Origin: Pseudoalteromonas rubra
GTDB lineage: Bacteria; Pseudomonadota; Gammaproteobacteria; Enterobacterales; Alteromonadaceae
DNA: 64,000 bases
Reading direction: 5' to 3'
NCBI RefSeq assembly: GCF_000238295.3
Contig: NZ_AHCD03000044.1
Location: 1,324,598 to 1,388,597 of the forward strand
Shown: piece after piece, positions 9,434 to 19,161 of the stretch
Layout: each line of letters opens with the position of its first letter
Position numbering within the stretch: position 1 is the stretch's first letter
Translations under genes and position numbers: made by a program
The notes under the pieces: model-generated
What the model saw: the letters and a program-made list of their open reading frames with translations, nothing else
Told to the model about the DNA's origin: nothing
The model's database searches: none

Positions 9434-11431
9434 ATGATAGTTACAAATGGTTACCGAGTCTTGTTCATGCGTTTTATCTTATTGCTTTTAATAGTGAGCT
9501 TTTTGTTTGCAGGTCATGCCACGAGCGCAGAACAGCAGCAGAGATTGGTCATTGACGACACGACCACTCAGCTTACTTTGAATAGCGCTACCTTCTTTTA
9601 TGATTATGACAGGCAAATCAAAGTACCAGGCGATATCCCCGAGCTACTCCCGCAATTTGCTCCCCTGAACGATATTGACAAGCGACCGCAACATAAACTT
9701 TATTCTAAATGGGTGTCGCTGAAACTCGACAATCAATCAAGATCAGCGGATTGGGTACTCTCATTTGGCTTTGCCAGGTTACCAAAATTGGTGGTTTATC
9801 AGGTGGAGGCGGGGGAGCTTAAGCAGGTGCTAGCGCAGGATGAAGACGCGAGGTTTGATGAACGACCTGTCCAGGACCCACAAATGTACTTGCCATTAGA
9901 CTTAAGACCGGGTCACAACGAGTTCCTGATTGAGTACCAAACGTTTGCAAATGCACCAGCTAATTTGCGTTTACACTCCAATGCTAACTATTTATCCACT
10001 TCACAACTCAGCATACTTACCAATGCCAGTCTGGCCGGTGTTGTGGCTGCCATTTTGCTCATCGTCATTGTTAACCTCGCCTTCAACCGCAATACCACCA
10101 ATGTTTATTATGCTATGTGGACTTTGTTATTTTTGCTTATTGTGATTGATATGGCGGGCTTCTCATTTCAGTATTTTTGGCCCAATCATGGTTTTTTCAG
10201 TGGTCAGTTCTCGATAGCGCTGATGGCAATAGTCCCTATATTCCACTTGTTATTTGTACGTGGCTTTTTACAGCTAAAACACTATCACCCGACGCTTAAT
10301 ACTGTCTATGTCTGTGCGACCTGGCTTTACATCATATTAGTACCCACCGCATTGTACCTTGAAAGTGTATATTACAACTTACTTGCCAGTACATTTGTTA
10401 TCCCTTTGTTTGTGTATACCTGTATTTGGAGTTTCAGACAAAAAGGGCCCGGAATGCGCACCTTCACATATAGTCTGATTAATCACCTGCTATTTCTAAA
10501 TGTGTTGACCATAGTCGGGGCGAGTTATGGCAACCTGATTGATGTGTTCGAGATCACGTCCTTCATTAAAGTGGGCTATCTCATAGAAGTGCTTTTATTT
10601 ACCGTAGCGCTGGCACTGCAACATAAATCACTTCAGGGACAGTTAGTCAGACATCTGGAGCAACAAGTTAATGCGCTTAACCGAACCGTTGATAGTGAAA
10701 GGCAGGTGGTGAATGAGCAGGTGAATCAGCTCAAAGCCAAAGAAGAACAACTTTTCACCGACCTGTCACATGAGTTACGTACACCGTTAACTGTGATGAA
10801 AATCCAGGTTGAGTCATTGCAATACAATATTGTTGAAAATGTCGAAGACTCTTATGCCAAATTAATGGCAAAGATCGATGAGCTTCACAAGTTTATCGAT
10901 CAGTTGATGCTCGTGACGGGCGATAAAGACGTTGCAAGTATTCTCAACAAAGAAAATGTAAAAGTGGCGCACTTCATCAACGAAACCTTCCAAACCTGTA
11001 TGACCTATGTGGACCCTAAAAAAGCGCGACTTGAAGTAATTAATCGACTCGACCCACACTTTACGATGCAGTTTGATAAACGATCTATTGGCAACGCCAT
11101 TTTGGAAGTCGTGAAAAATGCGCTGAAGTATGGTGGTGAAGGCGTTGACATTAAAATGAGCGCACTGGTAACCGAGCAAAATCTGGTACTGAGAATCGAA
11201 GATTCAGGTATGCCATTGTCCTATGATGCGCACAGGCAGTTGTTTCAGCCTTTGTTCCGGGAAGAGGCGTCGCGCAGCTCGCTGAGTGGGGGCAAAGGCA
11301 TGGGTCTGGCGGTGTGCAAAAAAATTGTCGAGTGTCATGGGGGTAAAATTGATTCGCACAATAGCCTGCTGGGCGGATTGTGTATTGAAATTATCCTGCC
11401 TACCGCAGAGACAGACATGGCTTTGGCATAG
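9434..11431 (+). CDS. 7TMR-DISM sensor histidine kinase
   Basis: 665 aa. A signal or TM segment is followed by a periplasmic DISM extracellular domain (about 35-195), seven hydrophobic segments (about 200-395) and a coiled coil (about 400-440). The HisKA box is FTDLSHELRTPLTVMK with phospho-acceptor His446. The HATPase has N-box EVVKNALKYG, G1 EDSGMP and G2 GGKGMGLAVCKKIVECHGG. It should sense an envelope or carbohydrate-type signal and phosphorylate a response regulator, but none is adjacent, so it is an orphan kinase here. An alternative start is Met12 (ATG 9467), which would leave a conventional signal peptide. Confidence 0.9.
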   Translation: MIVTNGYRVLFMRFILLLLIVSFLFAGHATSAEQQQRLVIDDTTTQLTLNSATFFYDYDRQIKVPGDIPELLPQFAPLNDIDKRPQHKLYSKWVSLKLDNQSRSADWVLSFGFARLPKLVVYQVEAGELKQVLAQDEDARFDERPVQDPQMYLPLDLRPGHNEFLIEYQTFANAPANLRLHSNANYLSTSQLSILTNASLAGVVAAILLIVIVNLAFNRNTTNVYYAMWTLLFLLIVIDMAGFSFQYFWPNHGFFSGQFSIALMAIVPIFHLLFVRGFLQLKHYHPTLNTVYVCATWLYIILVPTALYLESVYYNLLASTFVIPLFVYTCIWSFRQKGPGMRTFTYSLINHLLFLNVLTIVGASYGNLIDVFEITSFIKVGYLIEVLLFTVALALQHKSLQGQLVRHLEQQVNALNRTVDSERQVVNEQVNQLKAKEEQLFTDLSHELRTPLTVMKIQVESLQYNIVENVEDSYAKLMAKIDELHKFIDQLMLVTGDKDVASILNKENVKVAHFINETFQTCMTYVDPKKARLEVINRLDPHFTMQFDKRSIGNAILEVVKNALKYGGEGVDIKMSALVTEQNLVLRIEDSGMPLSYDAHRQLFQPLFREEASRSSLSGGKGMGLAVCKKIVECHGGKIDSHNSLLGGLCIEIILPTAETDMALA

Positions 11432-11501
11432 AAAATAGTTGTAATCTGCTTGATGTCTGGCAGACTGCGCTGCGATATAGACTAAGAGTAAGGTTACAGA
11501 C

Positions 11502-13304
11502 ATGATAAGAAAAACCCTGGTAGCGCTCATCGTTGGTTTTGCACTGACTGGATGTGAAGCAACATCCGTCAATGTGCAGTCTCAACAACACAGTGTTGAG
11601 CAAGCGGATGCGAATACGCAGATGATGACGCTTGCACAGACTTACTTCGATGAAAGCATTACGCTCAGCCCGTTATCAGCCACTTTTTTTGGTATGTCTG
11701 AGTACAACGATAAGTTCGAGCCACCGCTTGGACCTGATAGCCTTGCCCAATCACGTGCATTCACTGCTCGATATCTCGCACGCCTGGAAGCGCTCGACCG
11801 TAATAATTTAAGCGGCCAGGCAAAATTATCCTACGATATTCTCCATTACGAGCTGGTGCAAAACAAAGCTGCTGAACAGTTTGATGATCAGTTTATGCCC
11901 ATTGACCAAATGTACGGTCCTCATCATGTATTCGCAGCCATGGGTTCTGGCGAAAGCGCGCAACCTTTTAAAACGGTTGATGACTACAGTAACTTCCTTA
12001 AACGCGCTGATGGCTTTATTATCTGGTTGCAGTCTGTTCAGGCTATGATGACCCAGGGTATTGAACGCAATGTTGTATTACCGCGTGCAATCACAATTAA
12101 AGTGATCCCTCAATTTAGAACGCATGCTGTTGATAAAGCAGAAAACTCTGTTTTCTGGGGACCAATCCAGAATTTACCTGATTCATTTTCTGATGAAGAA
12201 AAACGTCAAATTACGCAGTCTTACAAACATTACATCGAGCGTACTCTGGCACCAGCATATCGCGAGATGGTCAACTTTTTAGAAACAACTTATTTGCCCG
12301 CATCCAGAGCGTCGGTGGGTTATAGTGCGTTACCCAATGGGCAGGCCTGGTATCAGCACTATATCAAAGAAAATACCACGCTTGATATGACCGCAACCGA
12401 AATCCACCAGCTGGGTCTGAGCGAAGTGAAGCGTATTCGCAACGAGATGAGCAGTGTTAAAGAGAAAGTGGGTTTCGAGGGAGATCTTCAGGCATTTTTT
12501 GAGCATCTGCGGAACAGCGAAGAGTTCTATTTTCAGTCTGAGGCCGAGTTAATAAAGGCATATGAAGACGTGAAAAAGAAAATCGATGCACGCGTTCCTT
12601 TATTGTTCGATATTAAGCCAAAGGCTGATTATGTCGTTAAGCCTGTTGAAGCTTTCCGAGCAGCGTCCGCCCCAGGGGCATCCTATGAGAGTCCTGCTCC
12701 GGATGGCTCAAGGCCGGGTGTGTTTTATATTAATAGTCATAACCTAAAAGCACAGCCCAAGTTTATTGTTGAGACATTATCTATACACGAAGCCGCACCG
12801 GGTCACCATTTTCAATTAGCGTTACAGCAGGAAATTGATGATTTGCCAGAGTTTCGTAAATTCGGAGGCTCAACGGTGTTTGTCGAAGGCTGGGCATTGT
12901 ATGCAGAAAGTCTGGGTAAAGAGCTGGGATTGTTTACCGACCCGTACCAGTGGTATGGACGATTGTCTGACGAACAGTTAAGAGCAATGAGGCTGGTGGT
13001 GGATACAGGTTTGCATGCCAAAGGTTGGACACGTGCTCAGGCTATTGATTTTATGCTTGATAATTCTTCGATGGCGAAAAGTGATGTCGAAGCAGAGGTA
13101 GAGCGTTACATCGCCTGGCCCGGGCAGGCCGTGTCTTATAAAGTAGGTCAGTTTAAGATCAGACAGCTCAGAGAGTATGCCGAGCAGCAGTTAGGTGCGA
13201 AGTTTGATATTCGCGCCTTTCATAATCAAGTCCTGATTGATGGTGCTGTTCCTATGCCTGTACTAGAAGCTAAAATTCAGCGCTGGGTCGAATCCCAGAA
13301 GTAA
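11502..13304 (+). CDS. DUF885 family lipoprotein, putative metallopeptidase
   Basis: 600 aa with lipobox LTGC at about residues 16-19, so it is probably membrane-anchored in the periplasm. The body matches DUF885: an N-terminal helical region with PLSATFFGMSEYNDKF, and a C-terminal HEAAPGHHFQLALQQE motif that resembles the zinc site HExxPGHH, followed by FVEGWALYAESLG. Homologues are annotated as putative carboxypeptidases; the substrate is unproven. Monocistronic. Confidence 0.85.
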   Translation: MIRKTLVALIVGFALTGCEATSVNVQSQQHSVEQADANTQMMTLAQTYFDESITLSPLSATFFGMSEYNDKFEPPLGPDSLAQSRAFTARYLARLEALDRNNLSGQAKLSYDILHYELVQNKAAEQFDDQFMPIDQMYGPHHVFAAMGSGESAQPFKTVDDYSNFLKRADGFIIWLQSVQAMMTQGIERNVVLPRAITIKVIPQFRTHAVDKAENSVFWGPIQNLPDSFSDEEKRQITQSYKHYIERTLAPAYREMVNFLETTYLPASRASVGYSALPNGQAWYQHYIKENTTLDMTATEIHQLGLSEVKRIRNEMSSVKEKVGFEGDLQAFFEHLRNSEEFYFQSEAELIKAYEDVKKKIDARVPLLFDIKPKADYVVKPVEAFRAASAPGASYESPAPDGSRPGVFYINSHNLKAQPKFIVETLSIHEAAPGHHFQLALQQEIDDLPEFRKFGGSTVFVEGWALYAESLGKELGLFTDPYQWYGRLSDEQLRAMRLVVDTGLHAKGWTRAQAIDFMLDNSSMAKSDVEAEVERYIAWPGQAVSYKVGQFKIRQLREYAEQQLGAKFDIRAFHNQVLIDGAVPMPVLEAKIQRWVESQK

Positions 13305-13316
13305 TCCCACCGGACA

Positions 13317-13349
13317 GAAACAGGGCAGTTTTGCGCTGGCCTGTTTCTT
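13317..13349 (+). terminator. Probable terminator after the DUF885 gene
   Basis: GAAACAGG and CCTGTTTC bracket a shorter inner CAG/CTG pairing; the stem is followed by only a weak CTTCT tract. Confidence 0.5.
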
Positions 13350-13393
13350 CTAGTACAATTTGCGGCCCTTGAATATGTGGCAAGTTTGGCGTT

Positions 13394-13900
13394 ATGAGTA
13401 CAACTCCTTTTTGGATAGAAAAATCACTTGAAGAAATGAACCAGCAGGAGTGGGAAGCCATTTGTGATGGTTGCGGTAAGTGCTGTTTGCATTCCTTTAT
13501 AGATTCTGACGAAGAAGAGGAAGAACAATTTAGTAGCACTGACGTACTTAGAGAAGGGGAAGAGCTACTTTACACTGACGTGGTGTGTCAATACAGTGAT
13601 GCAAATACGTGTGCTTGTACGCGATACACAGAGCGTCAGGTATTGGTGCCTTCTTGCGTGCAGTTAACCAAAGATAACCTCAAAGACATCTTTTTTATGC
13701 CGCAATCCTGCAGTTACCGCAGGTTGCACGAAGGGCGTGGTCTGGCAAGCTGGCACCCGTTGCTTCATAATGGCTCAAAACAGGCAATGCATGACGCCGG
13801 CATTAGTATCCTGGGCAAAGCCATTAGTGAGAATGACGTAGATCTTGAAAATGACTTTGAAGATCACATCGTTACCTGGCCTGAGCGGGATACAGATTAA
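13394..13900 (+). CDS. ycgN: YcgN/UPF0260 family cysteine-cluster protein
   Basis: 168 aa. It follows the YcgN pattern from the first residues: TPFWIEKSLEEM, EWEAICDGCGKCCLH, CACTRYTERQ, SCVQLTKDNL and LASWHPLLHNGS. Conserved cysteines (CDGCGKCC, plus later single Cys) suggest a zinc or iron-sulfur cluster; function is unknown. It is longer than the roughly 150-aa E. coli protein because of an acidic insert around residues 37-60 (DSDEEEEEQ and following). Monocistronic. Confidence 0.88.
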   Translation: MSTTPFWIEKSLEEMNQQEWEAICDGCGKCCLHSFIDSDEEEEEQFSSTDVLREGEELLYTDVVCQYSDANTCACTRYTERQVLVPSCVQLTKDNLKDIFFMPQSCSYRRLHEGRGLASWHPLLHNGSKQAMHDAGISILGKAISENDVDLENDFEDHIVTWPERDTD

Positions 13901-13919
13901 TGCCTGTTTGTGACTTTGC

Positions 13920-15005
13920 CTAGAAAGTCACACTCTCTCCCTCATTGAGTATGTAGACAGGGCGCGTTGGTGCCAGTGTTTGTTTTACGTGAAGCAGACG
14001 AAACAGCGCAGAGTGGGAGGTTAAATCTCCCATTTTCCAGCTCATATTGCCATATCCCCATGGCACTACCTGCTCACAGTTAAGATCATCGGCGGCTGCC
14101 AACATGTCTTCTGGTGTCAGGTGAACATTTCTATACCAATTACCATACTCCTCATGGTGATACGACGCGATTGGCAGCAGGCAAACATCAATATCACCGT
14201 ATTTTTTTTGTATGTCTTTGAAGTGAGCAGAGTAGCCAGTATCTCCGGCGTAGAACAATGTTTTGCCCTGATACTCGAATAACCAGCCACCCCACAATGT
14301 TGCGTCATTGTCTTCGGTCAGATAGGGGACGATCACCCGGCTGCTAAAATGGTGTGCAGGAACGAAGTGCATGGTGAGCGCATTTTGCTGAGCACTTGCA
14401 TACCACGCCATCTCGTTAATCTTGTATCCGCCATCAGCAAAGTAATCGGCAAATCCGAGTGGGGTATAGTAGGTTGGCTGAGTCCCTAAGGCCGCTATAT
14501 CTGCTTTATTGAAGTGGTCGTAATGTATATGGGAATACACAACGCCAGTTAGATTGTCCAACTCAGAGCTCGCGGGCCAGTCTGGTTCGGTGCGATAAAA
14601 CCCCCCGGTTAACTTGAAACCCAGGTCAATTGGCCAATCAAACTGTTCGCTCACGGGGTCTACGAGCATTTGCTGTCCATCAGGCATAGTTAGCAAAAAG
14701 CTCGCATGGCCCAGCCATTTTACCTGAAAGCCGTAATTGCTTTCGACATTGGGTCGCTCACCTACGTAGGTACACTGTTCCATATTGTCCTGGCACTCAA
14801 TAAAAGGGGTATCCGGGTAACAGGATTCTTCACAAGTATAGGGGTAGCTTTTTGGCTGTTTATAGAGATTGGTAAATCGGTCTGTATATCCTTCTGTGGT
14901 CTTATATTTGACCACCGTGTGTTCTGATTGCGTGATCTCGACCTGATTTGCGATACAGGCGCTCAGGCAGACAGTCAAAGGAAGCACTACATAGGTTTTG
15001 TTCAT
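13920..15005 (-). CDS. NAPE-PLD-like metallo-beta-lactamase-fold lipoprotein
   Basis: 361 aa with lipobox LSAC at about residues 14-17. The MBL fold is shown by WLGHASFLLTMPDG, LVDPV, the metal motif SHIHYDHF (HxHxDH) and FYAGDTGYSAHF, with a late His in LPIASYHHEEYG. This arrangement matches bacterial N-acyl-phosphatidylethanolamine phospholipase D-like proteins (UlaG/RomA group). A periplasmic phospholipid or phosphodiester hydrolase is a family-based guess. Confidence 0.82.
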   Translation of the reverse strand: MNKTYVVLPLTVCLSACIANQVEITQSEHTVVKYKTTEGYTDRFTNLYKQPKSYPYTCEESCYPDTPFIECQDNMEQCTYVGERPNVESNYGFQVKWLGHASFLLTMPDGQQMLVDPVSEQFDWPIDLGFKLTGGFYRTEPDWPASSELDNLTGVVYSHIHYDHFNKADIAALGTQPTYYTPLGFADYFADGGYKINEMAWYASAQQNALTMHFVPAHHFSSRVIVPYLTEDNDATLWGGWLFEYQGKTLFYAGDTGYSAHFKDIQKKYGDIDVCLLPIASYHHEEYGNWYRNVHLTPEDMLAAADDLNCEQVVPWGYGNMSWKMGDLTSHSALFRLLHVKQTLAPTRPVYILNEGESVTF

Positions 15006-15139
15006 GAATCGGTTCTTTTCTTATTTTTTTACTGTGATACGCTTGCGCTTAGCATAGCATAATTGATCAACACTAAATCAAATGCTTAGATGTAAGCAGG
15101 TATGAATGTACCTGTGTTTTTTGTCGACGAGAGTAAAGA

Positions 15140-15406
15140 ATGGACAGAGTTGCTCCAGAAACCTGGTATGCGGTAGGGTTATTTTTTTCGCTTATTTTGG
15201 GACCTTTCATTATCGGCTGGGGTGTTATGAAGGTATATCGTCGATACCGCCCAAAAACACCATCAATGCAGGATCAAAGTTCTGTGTCTGTGGTTGCTCA
15301 ATTAAGTGCGCAGCGGGATGGCTTTTTTAAACTTTATCTGGTTGGCCTCATAATTTGTTCACCGTTTTTCTACTATGTTTATAGTGAATATCTGATCCAC
15401 ATTTGA
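15140..15406 (+). CDS. Small two-TM membrane protein
   Basis: 88 aa with hydrophobic segments at about 10-30 and 65-83, separated by a basic then polar loop (KVYRRYRPKTP). No family recognised. GAGAGTAAAG precedes the ATG. It stands alone between a divergent lipoprotein gene and a convergent sugar kinase gene. Confidence 0.55.
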   Translation: MDRVAPETWYAVGLFFSLILGPFIIGWGVMKVYRRYRPKTPSMQDQSSVSVVAQLSAQRDGFFKLYLVGLIICSPFFYYVYSEYLIHI

Positions 15407-15471
15407 AGTATCAGAGACCAGACCAGTGCATAAGAATAAAGGCGCTTCCGTGCACCCACTCTCACAAATCT

Positions 15472-16422
15472 TTATGTAATATCTTTATGCTCAGGCAAAG
15501 AATCGAAAGCCCCATAACGGGTCACCGCATAAGCACCACAGCGGCTGGCATATTCGACAGCTGAGTTTACGCTATTTGGGTCGCCCAGTAATGAATCGAT
15601 AGGCTGATTTTGTTGCTGGCGGATGAGCGTAGCCAGTAACCCTCCTACGAATGCATCTCCAGCTGCAGTGGTGTCTACCGCTTTGACATCAGGGACATTG
15701 ACAGACCCTTCAAATGAGCGTCCATAAAATCGAACCGGATTGCCACCATCTGTAACGATGAGCAGTTTTACATTTGCGGCCATAATCGCGTCGATGGTAT
15801 GTGATTGTGGCAGACCCGGGTGACTTTGGGTATTTAAAAACTCGAGCTCTTCAAGTGACAGTTTCACAATATCTGCGTTGGAAATTACATGCCAGATACG
15901 CTTTGAGCAGTGTGTCAGGGATGTCCACAGGTTTTCTCTCAGATTCATGTCAAAGCTGGTGGTCATCCCCTTTGCGCGTGCCTGAGTCAATGCAGATAGG
16001 GTTGTTTTATAGATGCTGTTTTCTGTCAGGCTATTGCTACAGACATGCAGCATTGAATGGGTATCAAACATCTTTGTGTCAAAGTCATCTGCGCGAAATA
16101 GCAGATCAGCTGCTGGCGGGCGATAGAAGCTGAAGCTCCTTTCTCCTGAGCTATCCAAAGAGACAAACGCAAGGGCAGTTTTTGCTTTATCTGTGCTCAT
16201 CAGGTAATCACAATTTACCTTATGATGTTGCAATTCACGTTTGATAAACTGGCCAAACATATCATCACCAACCATCCCACAGAAGCTCGCTGCAATACCC
16301 TGACGGGCAACAGCGACTGCGACATTTGCAGGCGCGCCGCCTGCATACTTAGTAAAAGATTCAGGCTCTTTACCATCAGACAGAAAATCTATCAGGGCTT
16401 CGCCAAAACATACTAAACTCAT
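15472..16422 (-). CDS. PfkB-family sugar kinase, probable fructokinase
   Basis: 316 aa. N-terminal PfkB signature YAGGAPANVAVAVARQG; C-terminal signature DTTAAGDAFVGG containing the catalytic Asp, with Ala in place of the usual Gly in DTxGAGD. Substrate is inferred from context: the upstream gene in the same operon is a mannose-isomerase-like protein that would yield fructose, so phosphorylation to fructose-6-phosphate fits. Its start overlaps the stop of the epimerase gene by 4 bp, indicating translational coupling. Confidence 0.88.
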   Translation of the reverse strand: MSLVCFGEALIDFLSDGKEPESFTKYAGGAPANVAVAVARQGIAASFCGMVGDDMFGQFIKRELQHHKVNCDYLMSTDKAKTALAFVSLDSSGERSFSFYRPPAADLLFRADDFDTKMFDTHSMLHVCSNSLTENSIYKTTLSALTQARAKGMTTSFDMNLRENLWTSLTHCSKRIWHVISNADIVKLSLEELEFLNTQSHPGLPQSHTIDAIMAANVKLLIVTDGGNPVRFYGRSFEGSVNVPDVKAVDTTAAGDAFVGGLLATLIRQQQNQPIDSLLGDPNSVNSAVEYASRCGAYAVTRYGAFDSLPEHKDIT

Positions 16423-17612
16423 TGTTTCTCCTGCCCGAGCTGCTTAGCTCTTAGTACTTCGTAACAGGCGCCCATGGTGTGATAGTCGGTTTTACCAGCA
16501 GGACTCTTCTCGTTGCTGTACTTTTCGTTGCGACTGTCCAAAATCCTGTACCAGGCACCATGTTCATGGTCTATCATATTATCCCAGCAATACTGCCATA
16601 TTTTGTCATACCACTGCCAGTAGCGGTCTTCGCCTGTAGCCTGAGCAAGCAGAGCGGCGGCAGCAAAACTTTCTGCCTGAACCCAAAAATATTTGTCAGC
16701 GTCGCAAATGCTGGTGTCTGGCGCAAAACCATAGAATATTCCGCCATGTTCTTTGTCCCAGGCTGTTTCAAGTGCGGTGTCAAACAGGTAGCGTGCACGC
16801 TCTATCATCCAGTCTTGTGGCTTGTGTCTGTACAGGATCAGCAGTAACTTGCTCCACTCGGTCTGGTGGCCTGGTTGAAACCCCCAGGGGCGGAAAAGGT
16901 GTTTGGGATTATCCAGGTTGTATTCCCAGTCTATTTGCCAGTTCTCAGAGTAGTGTTCCCAAATCAAGCCATCAGCCAGCTCGGCCTGTTGTACTGTCAT
17001 CGTAAATGCCAGGGTATGAGCACGTTCGAGAAACTTGTCGTCACGAGTCGCCTCAAAACACATTAGTAGCGCTTCACACATGTGCATATTGGCATTCTGA
17101 CCACGATAAGGATCTGCGATACTGAAATCACCGTTATATTCGTCCAGATACAGCTGGTAATCATTTTGGAAGTATCTTTCTTCTAACATGCACCAGACAG
17201 ATTCAATGGTGTCTGCAGCTGACTCAATTCCCGCTTTAAGTGCAACGGCATTAGCAAGTAGCACAAAGGCAAGGCCGTAACAATGATTGGTGGTGTCTTC
17301 AGCCTGATTTTTATTGATGACCCAGGCATATCCACCATTTGGTTGTTTATGCACCGTCTCCAGAAAATCCAGACCGTGACGTACTTGATTTAGATAGTCA
17401 GGTTCCTGGGTCTGTAAATAGGCCATTGCATAATTGAAGACAAACCGGGTACTGGAAACCAGATGACGAGTATGTTGATTGTAAACGGTGCCATCGTCCA
17501 GAAAATAGTGGAAGAAGCCACCACTGGGGTCGATACATCGAGGGTGGTAAAAGTCCATTGTCCGGTTAATATGCTTAAGTAAGAAGTCGTCGTTTTTGAA
17601 ATTTATAGACAT
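16419..17612 (-). CDS. AGE-family sugar epimerase/isomerase, probable mannose isomerase
   Basis: 397 aa. An (alpha/alpha)6-barrel protein of the N-acylglucosamine 2-epimerase family, recognised from HTRHLVSSTRFVFNYAMAY, RGQNANMHMCEALLM, FQPGHQTEWSKLLLIL and YHTMGACYEVLRA. The conserved barrel-centre His, Arg and Glu residues are visible. Length and motifs fit YihS/mannose isomerase members that interconvert D-mannose and D-fructose. Being coupled to a fructokinase and divergent from a FucP transporter and GH92 mannosidase supports mannose over GlcNAc, but substrate is inferred. Confidence 0.85.
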   Translation of the reverse strand: MSINFKNDDFLLKHINRTMDFYHPRCIDPSGGFFHYFLDDGTVYNQHTRHLVSSTRFVFNYAMAYLQTQEPDYLNQVRHGLDFLETVHKQPNGGYAWVINKNQAEDTTNHCYGLAFVLLANAVALKAGIESAADTIESVWCMLEERYFQNDYQLYLDEYNGDFSIADPYRGQNANMHMCEALLMCFEATRDDKFLERAHTLAFTMTVQQAELADGLIWEHYSENWQIDWEYNLDNPKHLFRPWGFQPGHQTEWSKLLLILYRHKPQDWMIERARYLFDTALETAWDKEHGGIFYGFAPDTSICDADKYFWVQAESFAAAALLAQATGEDRYWQWYDKIWQYCWDNMIDHEHGAWYRILDSRNEKYSNEKSPAGKTDYHTMGACYEVLRAKQLGQEKQ

Positions 17613-17699
17613 AACCTTTCCAGTCTGTGGTTATTCGGCCTGAGTCTAGTGACTTGGCGGTACTCTCTTTGCGTCTTACTTTAGCACCAACAAAAATAA

Positions 17700-17715
17700 A
17701 TTGGAACGGTCCAAT
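17700..17715. promoter_or_regulatory. LacI-type palindromic operator (mannose locus, site 1)
   Basis: ATTGGAACGGTCCAAT, with perfect outer arms ATTGGA/TCCAAT around a central CG step, the layout of LacI-family operators. It lies in the divergent promoter region between the epimerase-kinase operon and the transporter gene, 68 bp before the transporter GTG. The same 14-bp core recurs upstream of the GH92 gene. No LacI-type regulator gene is in the window. Confidence 0.8.
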
Positions 17716-17782
17716 AAAACATTTGTGATTTTTCTGTAACAGTGTGTAGAATCACTGAATCCTATAACACGGAGTATTCCAA

Positions 17783-19054
17783 GTGAGCGAAATCAACACT
17801 AACCAAAGTTATGTTGCCAGTGGAGATGCAAAGAACAACAACTATTTGTTACCACTGACGGCAATGACCACCTTGTTTTTTCTATGGGGATTCATAACGG
17901 TACTTAACGATGTACTGATCCCGCGTCTTAAAGCGGTGTTTGACCTGAGTTACACCGAAGCCATGCTGGTTCAGTTTTGCTTCTTTAGTGCCTATTTTAT
18001 CGTCTCTTTACCTGCTGGTGCTTTCCTAAAACGGTATGGCTACAAAAATGGTGTATTAACCGGCCTTGTTGTTGCAGCGGCTGGCTGTCTCTTATTTTAT
18101 CCAGCGGTTGTCGTACATGAATACTGGTTATTCCTGACAGCATTGTTTGTTTTGGCATCAGGTATTACGGTTTTACAGGTGTCTGCTAATCCGTATGTTG
18201 CAGCACTAGGTCCGGAAAAAACAGCGTCCAGTCGATTGAACTTAGCACAGGCGCTGAATTCGCTGGGAACTACGGTCGGTCCGGCTGTCGGTGGTATGCT
18301 GTTGTTTGGCGCAGGCGCTAGCATGGCGACAGATGCAAGTGCTGACTCTGTTAAAGTCCCTTATTTGATACTTGCAGGCGCCTTGTTGTTGATAGCCGCT
18401 GTATTTGCATTTCTTAAATTGCCAACAATCGAAGCACACACAGAAGAGGGTGATTGTAAGGCACGCGGTCACAAGCTGACAGAAGCCCCACATCTGGTTA
18501 TGGGCGTGGCTGCAATATTTTGTTATGTTGGTGCAGAAGTTGCGATTGGCAGTTTCCTGGTTAATTATTTTGCCGAGCCTTCGATAGCTGGCATGGAAGA
18601 GCATACCGCAGCAAAATATATATCTTACTATTGGGGTGGCGCTATGGTTGGCCGCTTTATTGGCTCTGCCGCGTTGCAAAAAATTTCTCCTTCTAAAGCA
18701 TTGATGTTTAACGCCATTGCAATAATTGCGCTGTTGCTGCTCACTATGTCAACCGATGGTAAACTGGCTATGTTTGCAGTACTTGCGGTGGGTTTGTTCA
18801 ACTCAATCATGTTCCCGACGATTTTCTCTATTGCCATCGAAGGACTCGGGTCACTAACCAGCAAAGGTTCAGGTTGGTTGTGTCTGGCGATTGTAGGCGG
18901 CGCGCTGATTCCTCTGGCTCAGGGCTTGGTTGCAGACAGCGCTGGCATACAGATCAGCTTTGTTGTCCCTATGGTATGTTACGTATTTATTGCATGGTAT
19001 GGCCTGAACGTGGTGTCTCTGTACAAACAGTGGCAGCAGAAAGTCGATAGCTAA
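17783..19054 (+). CDS. FucP/GluP-type MFS sugar transporter
   Basis: 423 aa with about 12 hydrophobic segments. FucP-family features: FFLWGFITVLNDVLIPRLK in TM1 with its key Asn-Asp, GAFLKRYGYKNG after TM2, VSANPYVAALGPEKTASSRLNLAQALNSLGTTVGP, and FPTIFSIAIEGLG in the second half. A proton-coupled hexose uptake protein; neighbours suggest mannose. The GTG start is preceded by GGAG at 8-nt spacing. An operator lies just upstream. Confidence 0.9.
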   Translation: MSEINTNQSYVASGDAKNNNYLLPLTAMTTLFFLWGFITVLNDVLIPRLKAVFDLSYTEAMLVQFCFFSAYFIVSLPAGAFLKRYGYKNGVLTGLVVAAAGCLLFYPAVVVHEYWLFLTALFVLASGITVLQVSANPYVAALGPEKTASSRLNLAQALNSLGTTVGPAVGGMLLFGAGASMATDASADSVKVPYLILAGALLLIAAVFAFLKLPTIEAHTEEGDCKARGHKLTEAPHLVMGVAAIFCYVGAEVAIGSFLVNYFAEPSIAGMEEHTAAKYISYYWGGAMVGRFIGSAALQKISPSKALMFNAIAIIALLLLTMSTDGKLAMFAVLAVGLFNSIMFPTIFSIAIEGLGSLTSKGSGWLCLAIVGGALIPLAQGLVADSAGIQISFVVPMVCYVFIAWYGLNVVSLYKQWQQKVDS

Positions 19055-19067
19055 TAATCACATTTTG

Positions 19068-19091
19068 AAGCCGGCCTCAGTGCCGGCTTTT
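19068..19091 (+). terminator. Terminator after the sugar transporter gene
   Basis: AAGCCGGC, 6-nt loop, GCCGGCTT and then TT: an 8-bp GC-rich stem 13 bp after the stop. Confidence 0.75.
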
Positions 19092-19161
19092 CACCTTTCC
19101 AACACATCATTTTTAACTTCTCACTTTTTATCTTTGCATTTATTTCTTATCCTGTTTCTAT

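Noticed and set aside
19100..19110. CAACACATCAT between the sugar transporter and GH92 genes as another Ter site
   Set aside because: It matches 10 of 11 core bases in the same orientation, but lacks the AAAG flank, and one chance match of this quality is plausible in 64 kb. A genome-wide count would decide.
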